DNA of 64,000 nucleotides from NCBI GenBank assembly GCA_016869075.1, contig VGEY01000005.1, forward strand, positions 17,616-81,615, given 5' to 3'. Made by a program: the position numbers and the translations under genes. Origin of the DNA: Alphaproteobacteria bacterium (GTDB lineage Bacteria > Pseudomonadota > Alphaproteobacteria > Paracaedibacterales > VGCI01). The notes under the pieces are model-generated. The model saw only the letters and a program-made list of their open reading frames with translations. It did not search any database and was not told the DNA's origin. Positions 1 to 8,055 of the stretch are shown piece after piece. The first letter of the stretch is position 1. Each line of letters begins with the position of its first letter.

Positions 1-260
1 TATACTTCACCCCCAATTACCATTTTCGAACTTGAAAGCTCTACAAGATAGCCACCATGGAAACCTAAAATTCCTCCCATCACGCTGAGCCTTTTTATCA
101 TGTCAGCATCCGGCTGAGGCGTCCCATCATAAAAGTGTCTGCCTTGCAAAAGTTGGAGGCCCAAGTTTGCACCAACACGCAACCCTCCAAAGGCTGCCTG
201 GCTAGAATCTACCATGGTTATCAGTGCAAGAAACACCAGGCCTACTATTCTTTTTTTCAT
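1..260 (-). CDS. Outer-membrane beta-barrel-type protein, N-terminal part only
   Basis: The reading frame starts at the ATG complementary to 258-260 and runs off the left edge after 86 codons. A strong ribosome site (AAGGGGGC) lies just upstream of this ATG. The protein begins MKKRIVGLVFLALI with a typical signal peptide ending near SSQA, followed by FGGLRVGANLG and later GGILGFHGGYLVEL, the alternating Gly/aromatic pattern of first strands of small outer-membrane barrels such as the OmpA/Opa-like porin family. A location in the outer membrane is inferred. The C-terminus, with the diagnostic terminal aromatic residue, is outside the window, so the exact family cannot be given. It is transcribed away from the flavoprotein gene's stop, in the same direction. 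Confidence 0.6.
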   Translation of the reverse strand, partial: MKKRIVGLVFLALITMVDSSQAAFGGLRVGANLGLQLLQGRHFYDGTPQPDADMIKRLSVMGGILGFHGGYLVELSSSKMVIGGEV

Positions 261-345
261 TATTGCCCCCTTAAATAATCGCGATTTTTATTAAAATACG
301 CGATATGGTGCTGAAGGGGAAGAGGGTATCTAACTTTTTAACTGA

Positions 346-3300
346 TTATTCTCGAACTTCTTTTAAACAATGCTGTACCCATTGTTTTGTAAGCTTTTCT
401 GATAAACTATTTTGACTTAAACGATCGGATAAACACTTAAAATCAACCATATCAAGCACCTGATCTTGATTAGCGCATGAATAAACAATGCGTTCTTCTC
501 CCGTTGTGGGATCCACATGCTTTTGTAAGCATTGAGCACAAATTTCCTTCATCATACATTGCATGGGTGAATTAATACTCCCAATCGCTAAATGACCTGG
601 GCTGAGAAACTGTGCAAGCACACCATAACGGGCCTGCGTGACAGCGGCCATCATCCGATCTGATCCTATGACGATCATACGTTGAATATCAGATAATGAA
701 ATAAGACTGGACCTTTGTTCTTCTTGAGCATAGAGGGCCATGGCATCTACGATCGTACCAACATATGATCGATCTTGAGGACGCGTAGGTGTAAATCCAG
801 GCGCCTCATCACAACACCACACAACAACATCTGCTGCTGCCTCAATCTCAGACTGCTTATAACGATCAATAAGTTTTTTATATCCTGCAAAATAGATGAC
901 ACGGCACCCTTTTTCACGCATGGCTTTACCTATGGAAAACAAGACAGCATTCCCAAGTCCACCACCAACAAGCATCACTGTTTCGCCATCAGGGATATGG
1001 GTTGCTGTCCCCGTTGGTCCCATTAATATAACAGGATCCCCTGCTTTAAGAGTGATGCACAAATCAGAGGACCCTCCCATTTCCAGAACAATGGTGGATA
1101 ATAACCCTTGCTCTTTATCAACAGATGCACCCGTTAAAGCTAGCCCTTCCATAGCCAATCTCGTCTTGTGAACGACAGGAGCAAGACTTTCAAAATTCTG
1201 AAGACGATAAAATTGTCCTGGTTGAAAAGCACGAGCAGCTAGAGGGGCGTGAATGACAACTTCTACTATTGTTGGTGTTAGTCGATAAACAGCATGTATC
1301 GTTGCTCGTAAGAGATTATTAACTTTCTTTATAAAATTCTCGGAATATTTATCTGAGGGTTTTAATTTTTTCAAATGTCGTGTGATGACGGGATAACCTT
1401 GTTTTGCGCTCCCCATTGCTTTCACAACATTTCCAGAAAAAGAGGGGTGCATATCACCAAAGAAGCTCATTGCTTTTTGGTCAGGACGTATATGCATTAA
1501 AACATCTGGACGATATGGTTTTGCTGACCGCTCTGCTTCAACTGGATTTCCATTTTCATCCAGAGGTTGGAATGTTTTTCCTTGAAGTGTAAACGTATCT
1601 GTATCATCAAACGTTAAGTTGATATTGGGTTTGGTTCCTGCAGCAATCAAAATTGCACGTGCTGGGAGAACGATATTTTCCTGCTTATGCTCGACAGTTA
1701 AACCTATGGCATATCCATGATCATCAACTTCAACAGCTTTAGGGAGCGCATGATCTAAGATAGAAATCCCTTCTTCTAAAGCTTTGCTTACTTCTTCATG
1801 ATTAAGGGTGTAGCTCGGAGATTGAATCATAGAACGACGGTAAGCAATCGTGACACCTCCCCACTTTTGGATAAGGGGTTGAAAATTTGGTAACCTGTTC
1901 TCCTCCTTAGCATCCATACGTTCTTTATGAATTAATCTAGCATGCTCTAAGAATTCTTTAGAAACTTCATGATCTTGAGAAGACCAATCTCTTTCTATAA
2001 GCTCAGTCCCATAGAGTTTGGTGAGTTCATCATAACGTTTGGCAAACTTTTCCACTTGTACGGGATAATAGGCCATAGCCTCTGTTGCAGTATCAATGGC
2101 CGTTAACCCCCCACCAATCACTATAGCTGGTAAGCGAAGTTGTAAATTTGCAATAGAAGCATCTTTTGCTGCTCCTGTTAATTGAAGAGCCATAAGAAAA
2201 TCGCTCGCTTGTCGAACTCCAGGCGCCAAGCCGTTTTTCATTGGTATTAAGGTTGGGCTACCGGCTCCCATGCATAAAGCAATATGGTCAAACCCTAAAG
2301 CAAAAGCTTGCTCAACAGTAAGGGTCCCGCCAAAACGAACACCCCCTATTAAGCTAAAATGAGATCTACGTTCCAACACGATGCGAATTAATTTTAGAAA
2401 ATTCTTATCCCAGCGAACGGTAATACCATACTCAGCAACGCCTCCAAATCCACCATTGATACGATCACTTAAATCTTCTTCAATTTCTTTGAATGATTTA
2501 ATTGGTTGAAATTCGTCTTTGTGACCTAAACTATTTACGCCTGAATAGTGCTGGGGCAATGGTTCAATTTTTAGACCGTCGATTGCAATCACTGTATGAC
2601 CATCATTCATTAAATGGTGTGCCAACGTAAAGCCGGCGGGGCCAGTGCCAACAACCAGTATTTTATATCCTGACTCACCTAAAGGAAGAGGATGCCTGAA
2701 ATTTAAAGGATTCCAGCGTGTTAATAGACTGTAAATTTCAACTCCCCAAGGAAGAGAAAGAACATCTTTTAAGATTTGTGTTTCAATTCCAGGAATATTA
2801 ACAGGATCTTGCTTTTGAAAAATACAGGCTTTCATGCAATCATTACAAATGCGATGACCTGTGGCTGGAACCATGGGATTATCAATCATAATAATTGATA
2901 ATGCAGCAACTGATAAACCCAAGCTCTTTACTTCATTCATTTCTGAAATTTTTTCTTCTAAAGGGCAGCCTCCCAATGAAATCCCTAACTCATTTGTTTG
3001 ATACTTTGCAGTTTCTCCTTCTTTTTTTGGAAATAAACCTTTTGAACACGAATCCTTATTCTGATGATGACACCAAATACAATAATTTGATTGATGAAGA
3101 GCCATCTCACGGCTCAATCCCTTATCAGTTAAAGAAAAACCATCCCGAAGCCTGCGACTTTCTTCAGGTAATTCCCAAGCTCCATACCTACCTGATGAAT
3201 TAAGAGGAATCAGATAGTGAGGATCAAGCTTATGAGGAGCCGTAAAGAGTGCTTGTCCTTGATGGCGTCTTTGTCCTGCAGGCGTGAGGACTGCCCAGGC

Positions 3301-3795
3301 GGCATAGCGCATAGCTAAATCAAGTTCTTTTTGATGGTTTTCAGCTTTTAGTTGCCAATTTGAAATGGATTCTACAAACGTTTCCTGATTATTAATATCG
3401 ACATAGGCCTGCAACTCATTTTGAAGAGTTTGTATGCAAAAAGACTCCACACTGCTTAAAGGATATTTTTTTAAGGCCTGACGCTGAACAAACTGGCGAT
3501 TTACCTCTAATATTCTCGCAAATTTCTGATGGTCACACTGGAGTTGTTTTGTTGCCTCCTTATCGAACAAACCACCTATAAACTGGTCCACATAAGGAGC
3601 AAGGTCTATAAGAAGGCCACTCTCATCCAGGGCATGGCCCGCTCGTGCCAATTGATAAGCTTCTGCCAAATCTAAATTTTTACTATGTAAAAATTGAAGA
3701 AAAAATTGATCAAGTTTTGCTAATCCGTCTCGATGGTACAGATCCATAAAGGTAAGATCAAAGGGCAGCTTCAATGTAGAGAGTGAATCGTTCAT
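346..3795 (-). CDS. Fused GltD/NfnB-like and DHODB/NfnA-like iron-sulfur flavoprotein oxidoreductase
   Basis: A 1149-residue protein joining two electron-transfer modules. Residues about 235-330 carry Cys-rich iron-sulfur motifs (C239-x2-C242, C250, C277, then C317-x2-C320-x3-C324) as in the N-terminal domain of glutamate synthase small subunit and NfnB/SudA. A first dinucleotide fold starts at about 379 (VVGTGPAG, FAD) and a second at about 557 (AIVIGGGLTAIDTA, NADPH). From about 840 a ferredoxin-NADP reductase-like module follows (PGQFYRL flavin motif, MLVGGGLGNAVL nucleotide motif), ending in a Cys cluster (C-x6-C-x2-C...C) like the 2Fe-2S site of dihydroorotate dehydrogenase B electron-transfer subunit. 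In other bacteria NfnA and NfnB are separate subunits that move electrons between NADPH, NADH and ferredoxin. The N-terminal about 230 residues match nothing I recognise. The physiological electron partner is unknown. The gene stands alone. Confidence 0.75.
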   Translation of the reverse strand: MNDSLSTLKLPFDLTFMDLYHRDGLAKLDQFFLQFLHSKNLDLAEAYQLARAGHALDESGLLIDLAPYVDQFIGGLFDKEATKQLQCDHQKFARILEVNRQFVQRQALKKYPLSSVESFCIQTLQNELQAYVDINNQETFVESISNWQLKAENHQKELDLAMRYAAWAVLTPAGQRRHQGQALFTAPHKLDPHYLIPLNSSGRYGAWELPEESRRLRDGFSLTDKGLSREMALHQSNYCIWCHHQNKDSCSKGLFPKKEGETAKYQTNELGISLGGCPLEEKISEMNEVKSLGLSVAALSIIMIDNPMVPATGHRICNDCMKACIFQKQDPVNIPGIETQILKDVLSLPWGVEIYSLLTRWNPLNFRHPLPLGESGYKILVVGTGPAGFTLAHHLMNDGHTVIAIDGLKIEPLPQHYSGVNSLGHKDEFQPIKSFKEIEEDLSDRINGGFGGVAEYGITVRWDKNFLKLIRIVLERRSHFSLIGGVRFGGTLTVEQAFALGFDHIALCMGAGSPTLIPMKNGLAPGVRQASDFLMALQLTGAAKDASIANLQLRLPAIVIGGGLTAIDTATEAMAYYPVQVEKFAKRYDELTKLYGTELIERDWSSQDHEVSKEFLEHARLIHKERMDAKEENRLPNFQPLIQKWGGVTIAYRRSMIQSPSYTLNHEEVSKALEEGISILDHALPKAVEVDDHGYAIGLTVEHKQENIVLPARAILIAAGTKPNINLTFDDTDTFTLQGKTFQPLDENGNPVEAERSAKPYRPDVLMHIRPDQKAMSFFGDMHPSFSGNVVKAMGSAKQGYPVITRHLKKLKPSDKYSENFIKKVNNLLRATIHAVYRLTPTIVEVVIHAPLAARAFQPGQFYRLQNFESLAPVVHKTRLAMEGLALTGASVDKEQGLLSTIVLEMGGSSDLCITLKAGDPVILMGPTGTATHIPDGETVMLVGGGLGNAVLFSIGKAMREKGCRVIYFAGYKKLIDRYKQSEIEAAADVVVWCCDEAPGFTPTRPQDRSYVGTIVDAMALYAQEEQRSSLISLSDIQRMIVIGSDRMMAAVTQARYGVLAQFLSPGHLAIGSINSPMQCMMKEICAQCLQKHVDPTTGEERIVYSCANQDQVLDMVDFKCLSDRLSQNSLSEKLTKQWVQHCLKEVRE

Positions 3796-3970
3796 TTAAG
3801 AAAGTCTTAAAAAGATGTCTTTTGGTTGTTATAGCTGAAATTCTGGCCGTTTTTCTATGTTTTTTTACAGATCAGGTACAAAGAGAAGACTATTTCATCA
3901 TTTTCCCTCTTTTTATATTTCTAATTTTAGAGAAAAATAAGAAGAGAGTTAGCTGAAATGAGGTTAATAC

Positions 3971-5371
3971 ATGCTTCTTTTGTGGTATTCAATTATTGGA
4001 ATTTATCTGGGGCTAGCTCTCCTTCACCCTACTTATGCAGCTGTTGGAGTGCAAAATAACCCCCCAACTGAGAGCCCCCCTTTAAAAGCCTCTGTAGCAA
4101 AAAGTTCTCTGGTAAAACCCTCCACGGCAAAAGCAAAAAAGACTGCCGTTGGGAAAAAAACCAACCCTCAACCACAAAAGGAGGTGGCACTCTCTCAACC
4201 AAAACCGATTCCTACCAGTCTCAAGACTCTCAGTGGAAAATCGCTCATTATTGATGCTCGCCGTCTCAAAGGCCACAAGTTAACAGAAACCATTCGTTTT
4301 ATACAGAACCATCCAAATACGCGCTTTAAGCTTATCAATATGACAATTGACTCAAGTTTTATTATTCCTCTTATGGAAGGCCTAAAGAATGCACATGCTT
4401 TAGATCAAATTAGAGATATTAGCTTTGTAATGCTGCCAACCGCAAATGGTCAAATTCTAAATGAAAAGGATTTTATAGGTAAGGTCTTGCCATATTTAAA
4501 TGGTTTAGAAGGCATAGAATTAAGCTGCTTAGGGGTGACTGATAAAGTTGTTGAAGCAATTGCACAAAAATTGCCCCATCTTAAAAGATTCTCCGGCTTT
4601 GGTGATGGTATTAGCGATGTTACCGTAACGACTTTTGTTAAACTTGTTCCTGATATTACAAAAATTCATCTCATCAATACTCGCTTAACCTCCAGAGGGC
4701 TCAGAGTTCTTGTTACTCAATTTCCAAAGCTTCGTAACCTTGGTATTAGTGGTCAAAATTTAAAAGATAATGATTTCTTAATTTTGAGAGAAGGTGGTTC
4801 AAATCTTCGTGCATTTTCAATGATTGGGCAAACTTTTAAAGATATTAATACCATTCCTGTTCTCTTAGAATCCATGCCAAATCTTCACTCTTTAGATCTG
4901 TCAGAAAGCAATGTCACAAATAATGTTGGAAAAGCAATCGCTGAAAACCTCAGGAAATTGAAGGTTTTAAATATTTCTGAAACACAAATTACATTTGAAG
5001 GAATAAAATCTATCGTGGATCATCAAGATCTCACAGCATTGAGAATTGATAACCTCAAAGGCATTGGCAATGAAGAACTTACCTATATTGCCAATAGCCA
5101 ACCAGGATTGAAAAAATTTCATTTTTCGGGGGCAAACTTAAGCGACACAAGCATTATTAATATTCTTCTTAAATTACCAAAGTTAACGGATGTTACATTT
5201 AAACCTGCTGATGGTTCCAAATGGTCCTTATCTGATGCAGTGGTTGAGGCTATCATTCAAAAAAAGACCCCCTTACAGTATTTGCATATTCAACATGAAA
5301 GATTTCAAGATGCGTTACGTATGAAGCTAGAAAAGGAAATATCCAAACTCATTATTGAATATATTGTTTAA
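3971..5371 (+). CDS. Secreted leucine-rich repeat protein
   Basis: A 466-residue protein with an N-terminal signal peptide (hydrophobic to about residue 24, ending HPTYA). A Lys/Pro/Ser/Thr-rich linker runs to about residue 90, and a leucine-rich repeat domain fills the rest. Repeats of about 24-26 residues are visible, with cores such as LRNLGISGQNLKDNDF, LHSLDLSESNVTNN, LKVLNISETQITFEGI and LKKFHFSGANLSDTSI. These resemble ribonuclease-inhibitor or Cys-containing LRRs that form a binding solenoid. No enzymatic domain is seen. LRR proteins exported by intracellular bacteria often bind host proteins; that role here is inference. The gene is followed 75 bp downstream by another small exported protein on the same strand. 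Confidence 0.7.
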   Translation: MLLLWYSIIGIYLGLALLHPTYAAVGVQNNPPTESPPLKASVAKSSLVKPSTAKAKKTAVGKKTNPQPQKEVALSQPKPIPTSLKTLSGKSLIIDARRLKGHKLTETIRFIQNHPNTRFKLINMTIDSSFIIPLMEGLKNAHALDQIRDISFVMLPTANGQILNEKDFIGKVLPYLNGLEGIELSCLGVTDKVVEAIAQKLPHLKRFSGFGDGISDVTVTTFVKLVPDITKIHLINTRLTSRGLRVLVTQFPKLRNLGISGQNLKDNDFLILREGGSNLRAFSMIGQTFKDINTIPVLLESMPNLHSLDLSESNVTNNVGKAIAENLRKLKVLNISETQITFEGIKSIVDHQDLTALRIDNLKGIGNEELTYIANSQPGLKKFHFSGANLSDTSIINILLKLPKLTDVTFKPADGSKWSLSDAVVEAIIQKKTPLQYLHIQHERFQDALRMKLEKEISKLIIEYIV

Positions 5372-5446
5372 TAAAGGGTCCGTTGATAAAAAATCTGAAA
5401 AATGCTACTAAGCATACGTACAAATTAAACAATTAGGATTATTACC

Positions 5447-5863
5447 ATGTTGAAAAATTTTCTAATAATTGTATGTCTTGCATTATCACCTCTCGCTTGC
5501 GCAAAAGAAATTAAAGTTAAGGTGGATGAAGGAAAATTAACTCTTGCTGATTTTCTAGATGCCTGTTCAGATGCTGCAACGTGTAATCCATCTAAGGAAG
5601 TACCGTTAGGAATTTCTGGCCAAAAAATTATTATTAAAGGTGTGCCTTATCAAGTAAGATATTTTAGTTTTGAGGATCCAAGTGGTAAGCTTTCACCCGA
5701 TATGACATTCCATGGATATGCAACAAAGAACAATTTACTCCAAATGAAAAGTTCAGCTACTAACCCTTTACCTGGAATCCGCTTTGAGAGCTTTGACTTT
5801 CGTCAAAGCCCTGCAAAAGACGGCGTTTATTTCAGTATGGCATTAAGAGAAATCGATAACTAA
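5447..5863 (+). CDS. Small periplasmic protein of unknown function
   Basis: A 138-residue protein with a clear signal peptide (MLKNFLIIVCLALSPLACA, AxA cleavage site before KEIKV). The mature part is about 119 residues with one possible disulfide pair, C40 and C46, and a mixed beta pattern towards the C-terminus. A lipoprotein is unlikely because the position three before Cys18 is proline. I do not recognise the family. It lies downstream of the LRR gene in the same direction and may be cotranscribed with it. Its stop codon meets the convergent SRPBCC gene across a shared hairpin. Confidence 0.55.
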   Translation: MLKNFLIIVCLALSPLACAKEIKVKVDEGKLTLADFLDACSDAATCNPSKEVPLGISGQKIIIKGVPYQVRYFSFEDPSGKLSPDMTFHGYATKNNLLQMKSSATNPLPGIRFESFDFRQSPAKDGVYFSMALREIDN

Positions 5864-5864
5864 T

Positions 5865-5885
5865 ATCTTATCTATAAGATTTTGT
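5865..5885. terminator. Bidirectional hairpin terminator between convergent genes
   Basis: A 6-bp perfect stem (ATCTTA 5865-5870, TAAGAT 5875-5880) with a 4-nt loop is followed by a T-rich run on the + strand. It sits where two convergent genes meet and overlaps the last codons of the minus-strand gene. Confidence 0.45.
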
Positions 5886-6686
5886 TTTTGACTTTCCCTT
5901 TTTTGTGACTTTAGTTTTCTTTGCTGTTACGTTCTTTTTAGATGTAGAAGAACCTTTACCAGCTGTTGAAGCATTTCTTGTAGAAGCAAGAGTATTTTTC
6001 TTGGACCCAACCGAGCTCTTACCTAAAGCTGATGCATTTTTTGTAGAAGAAAGAGTACTTTTCTTTGTTCCTACTACACTCTTACCAAATGCTGATGCGT
6101 TCCTTTTAGAAGAAAAGGCAGCTTTCTTCACTTTTGATTTACCTTTAGAAAAGATAGATGATTTCTTTTTAGGCTTAGGTGCACTTTTCTTCCCAGTTGA
6201 TATACTTTTCAAAAGAAGAGAAGAACTCTTGTTAACTAATGCACCAGGCTTGCTAAATTCTATGGGTGAGGATGAAGCAAGATCCGTGAGATCTCTCATC
6301 AAACGAGGCAAGTTAGCTTCAATTTTTTCTGCTACGAGTTTTCTCCAAATAAATCCAAGAGGTCCTGTTACGCGCAAAGTAACTGTAAGGCGAACACCAC
6401 CTTCAGGATCCTTTTTCATTTCATGAGTATCATACATGGTTGCTCCAAAAAAGCGTGTGCAACCTGTAAATTTCTGATCTCTCTCGACTTCAACTAACTG
6501 GACGGTTATAGCGGGAGCGCCTTTTGGTTTTAGAATAAACTGACTTCCAGTAGCAAACGGTTTATCTAAACGGCAAAATTCTACATTTGGAACCCACTCA
6601 TGCCAGTTATTGACATCAGACCAACGATCCCAAATCGCCTTTTTTTCAACACTCTTAAAAACTTTACTGTGTGATCTTGTCCACAT
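5868..6686 (-). CDS. SRPBCC-fold protein with Lys-rich, histone H1-like repeat tail
   Basis: I place the start at the ATG complementary to 6684-6686 because GGAGGAAGAG lies directly before it; a TTG five codons earlier lies in that ribosome site. The 272-residue product begins with an SRPBCC (polyketide cyclase / START-like) domain of about 140 residues, recognised by IWDRWSDVNNWHEWVPNV, the pattern of this family's first helices. From about residue 150 it becomes an extremely basic Lys/Ser/Ala tail with three near-perfect 21-residue repeats (187-249), ending in a KKTKVTKKGKSKTK run. SRPBCC folds bind hydrophobic ligands; a Lys-rich tail of this type, as in AlgP or H1-like proteins, usually binds nucleic acid or acidic polymers. 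The combination is unusual and its function cannot be stated. No signal peptide, so it is probably cytosolic. Confidence 0.65.
   Translation of the reverse strand: MWTRSHSKVFKSVEKKAIWDRWSDVNNWHEWVPNVEFCRLDKPFATGSQFILKPKGAPAITVQLVEVERDQKFTGCTRFFGATMYDTHEMKKDPEGGVRLTVTLRVTGPLGFIWRKLVAEKIEANLPRLMRDLTDLASSSPIEFSKPGALVNKSSSLLLKSISTGKKSAPKPKKKSSIFSKGKSKVKKAAFSSKRNASAFGKSVVGTKKSTLSSTKNASALGKSSVGSKKNTLASTRNASTAGKGSSTSKKNVTAKKTKVTKKGKSKTKSYR
5940..6128 (-). repeat. Three tandem 63-bp coding repeats in the basic tail
   Basis: Three consecutive 21-codon units, each beginning KK and containing the core NAS-x-x-GK-x-x-x-x (RNASAFGKSVVGT, KNASALGKSSVGS, RNASTAGKGSSTS). The units are diverged at the nucleotide level but keep length and register, which points to tandem duplication followed by drift. 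Confidence 0.7.
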
Positions 6687-6934
6687 AATCTCTTCCTCCA
6701 AAGTATTCTTCTATTGCCATAACTGTAGCGATTGACTCTCTTATGATCAATCTGGAATTTTTACACATTTATAAAAAAGTCAAAAATTCCGCTTTCACAT
6801 ATTCTCTCGCTCTTCAACCATCTTTACACAAAAGTCTTAACAATTAATTTAATTACCTGTCTTTAGCTTCACTAAATATTAAACAGTAATAGTGTAATCT
6901 ATACATTATGGATTTTATTTTTTAAGTTGATAAA

Positions 6935-8014
6935 ATGAAAAAAATATCTATTTTTATTATTTTTTTATTTTTATACCTGGCAATTTTTAATAGCCCATCA
7001 TTTACTGCGGATGGAAGTGATGCGACAACTGCAGTCCAGCCCGCCGCTCCCGGAACAGCCCAACAAAATGTTGGCGACCCTTCTGCCCCTGCCGGACAAG
7101 GAGCCGCAACTCCTCCACCCCTCAATGCTAGCCAAGGCAGTTCCGATGGCGGGGCTGAATTGTTAGCAGGCGGAGCAGCTGCAGCAGCTCTTTTGTTTTC
7201 AATGCAAGGGGGAAAAAAGGACCAACCATTAGACCCATCAGCTCTTGCTCCTTCACAAGCTGTCCCCGGAGGAATGCCAGGACCAATGATGCCGGGTGGG
7301 GCTGCTATGATGCCTGGGGGTGCAGTCCCCGGAGGGGTCGGAGCTGGTGTGGGAGTTCATATGGGAGCAGGTATGGGAGGTGCGGGTGTAGGAGCCCAAA
7401 TGGGAGCAGGCATGCCAGGAGCAGGGATGGGTGGAGTTGGAATGGGAGCACATATGGGAGCAGGTATGGCGGGAGCAGGTATTGCGGGTGCTGGTATGGC
7501 AGGTGCTGGTATGGCGGGAGCCATGGGAGCCGGTTTAAATGTTGGAGCTGGTGGATTACCGGGTGCACCCTCTCTAAAAAAATCAAAGTCTAAAAATAAA
7601 AAGGATAAGAAAAAGCGAGAGAAAGAGAGGAAGAAAAAGAAAAAAGAAAAACAAAAAGCTAAAGAAGCCAAAAAGAAAGATAAGGCGGCGAAAATGGCTC
7701 CTAAAGAACAAAAAAAGGACAAGAAAGCACCGAACAAGACTACCAAAAAAGGCGAGAAAGCTCAGGAGAAGGAGCAAAAGCCAGCAGATAAACAGCAAAA
7801 AAGTGATGCAAAAAAACAAGAGAAAGCCGCCAAAAAAACTGAAAAGAAAGAGGCAAAAAAAGACGAGAAAGCCCAAAAAAAAGAACAAAGTGCTGCTAAG
7901 AAAAATGAATCACAAGAAAAAAAGAAACGACAAAGTCAGCAGAAAAAGCAGCGTGCAAAAGACCGTGTTGAGAGAAAAAAAGCGAAGGAAAATAAAAGAA
8001 AAGGAAAAGCATAG
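6935..8014 (+). CDS. Exported Gly/Ala/Met-rich and Lys/Glu-rich low-complexity protein
   Basis: A 359-residue protein with an N-terminal signal peptide or membrane anchor (MKKISIFIIFLFLYLAIFNS, cut near SFTA). Residues about 30-70 are Ala/Pro/Gly-rich. A short hydrophobic Ala-rich stretch (AELLAGGAAAAALLFSMQGG) follows and could be a second membrane segment. Residues about 105-205 form a Gly/Ala/Met repeat block (units like MGAGMAGAG). From about 215 to the end the chain is almost entirely Lys/Glu/Gln/Ala, predicted as a long charged helix. No enzyme motif is present and I recognise no family. Possible roles are a surface adhesin or matrix protein, or an anchored nucleic-acid or polyanion binder; neither is supported by more than composition. 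The frame is open throughout and its upstream region is intergenic, so it is probably a real gene despite the composition. Confidence 0.55.
   Translation: MKKISIFIIFLFLYLAIFNSPSFTADGSDATTAVQPAAPGTAQQNVGDPSAPAGQGAATPPPLNASQGSSDGGAELLAGGAAAAALLFSMQGGKKDQPLDPSALAPSQAVPGGMPGPMMPGGAAMMPGGAVPGGVGAGVGVHMGAGMGGAGVGAQMGAGMPGAGMGGVGMGAHMGAGMAGAGIAGAGMAGAGMAGAMGAGLNVGAGGLPGAPSLKKSKSKNKKDKKKREKERKKKKKEKQKAKEAKKKDKAAKMAPKEQKKDKKAPNKTTKKGEKAQEKEQKPADKQQKSDAKKQEKAAKKTEKKEAKKDEKAQKKEQSAAKKNESQEKKKRQSQQKKQRAKDRVERKKAKENKRKGKA
7361..7532 (+). repeat. Degenerate GGAGCAGGTATGG-type tandem repeat region
   Basis: Short imperfect units of 12-18 bp around the core GGAGC(A/T)GG(T/C)ATGG recur about ten times and encode the MGAGM/AGAGM block. 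Such tracts change copy number by replication slippage, so length variation between strains is likely. Confidence 0.6.
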
Positions 8015-8055
8015 CAAGTGAAGAAGTTTAACCTAATTTCTATATAAAAGAACGC

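Noticed and set aside
5905..6426. 173-codon + strand frame opposite the basic tail of the SRPBCC gene
   Set aside because: It is the antisense of Lys-rich codons, which gives a Phe/Leu-rich frame; no ribosome site and no recognisable domain.
7357..7888. Long minus-strand Phe- and Pro-rich frames opposite the low-complexity gene
   Set aside because: They are the complements of Gly/Ala/Lys codon repeats; the + strand has the signal peptide and the start context.
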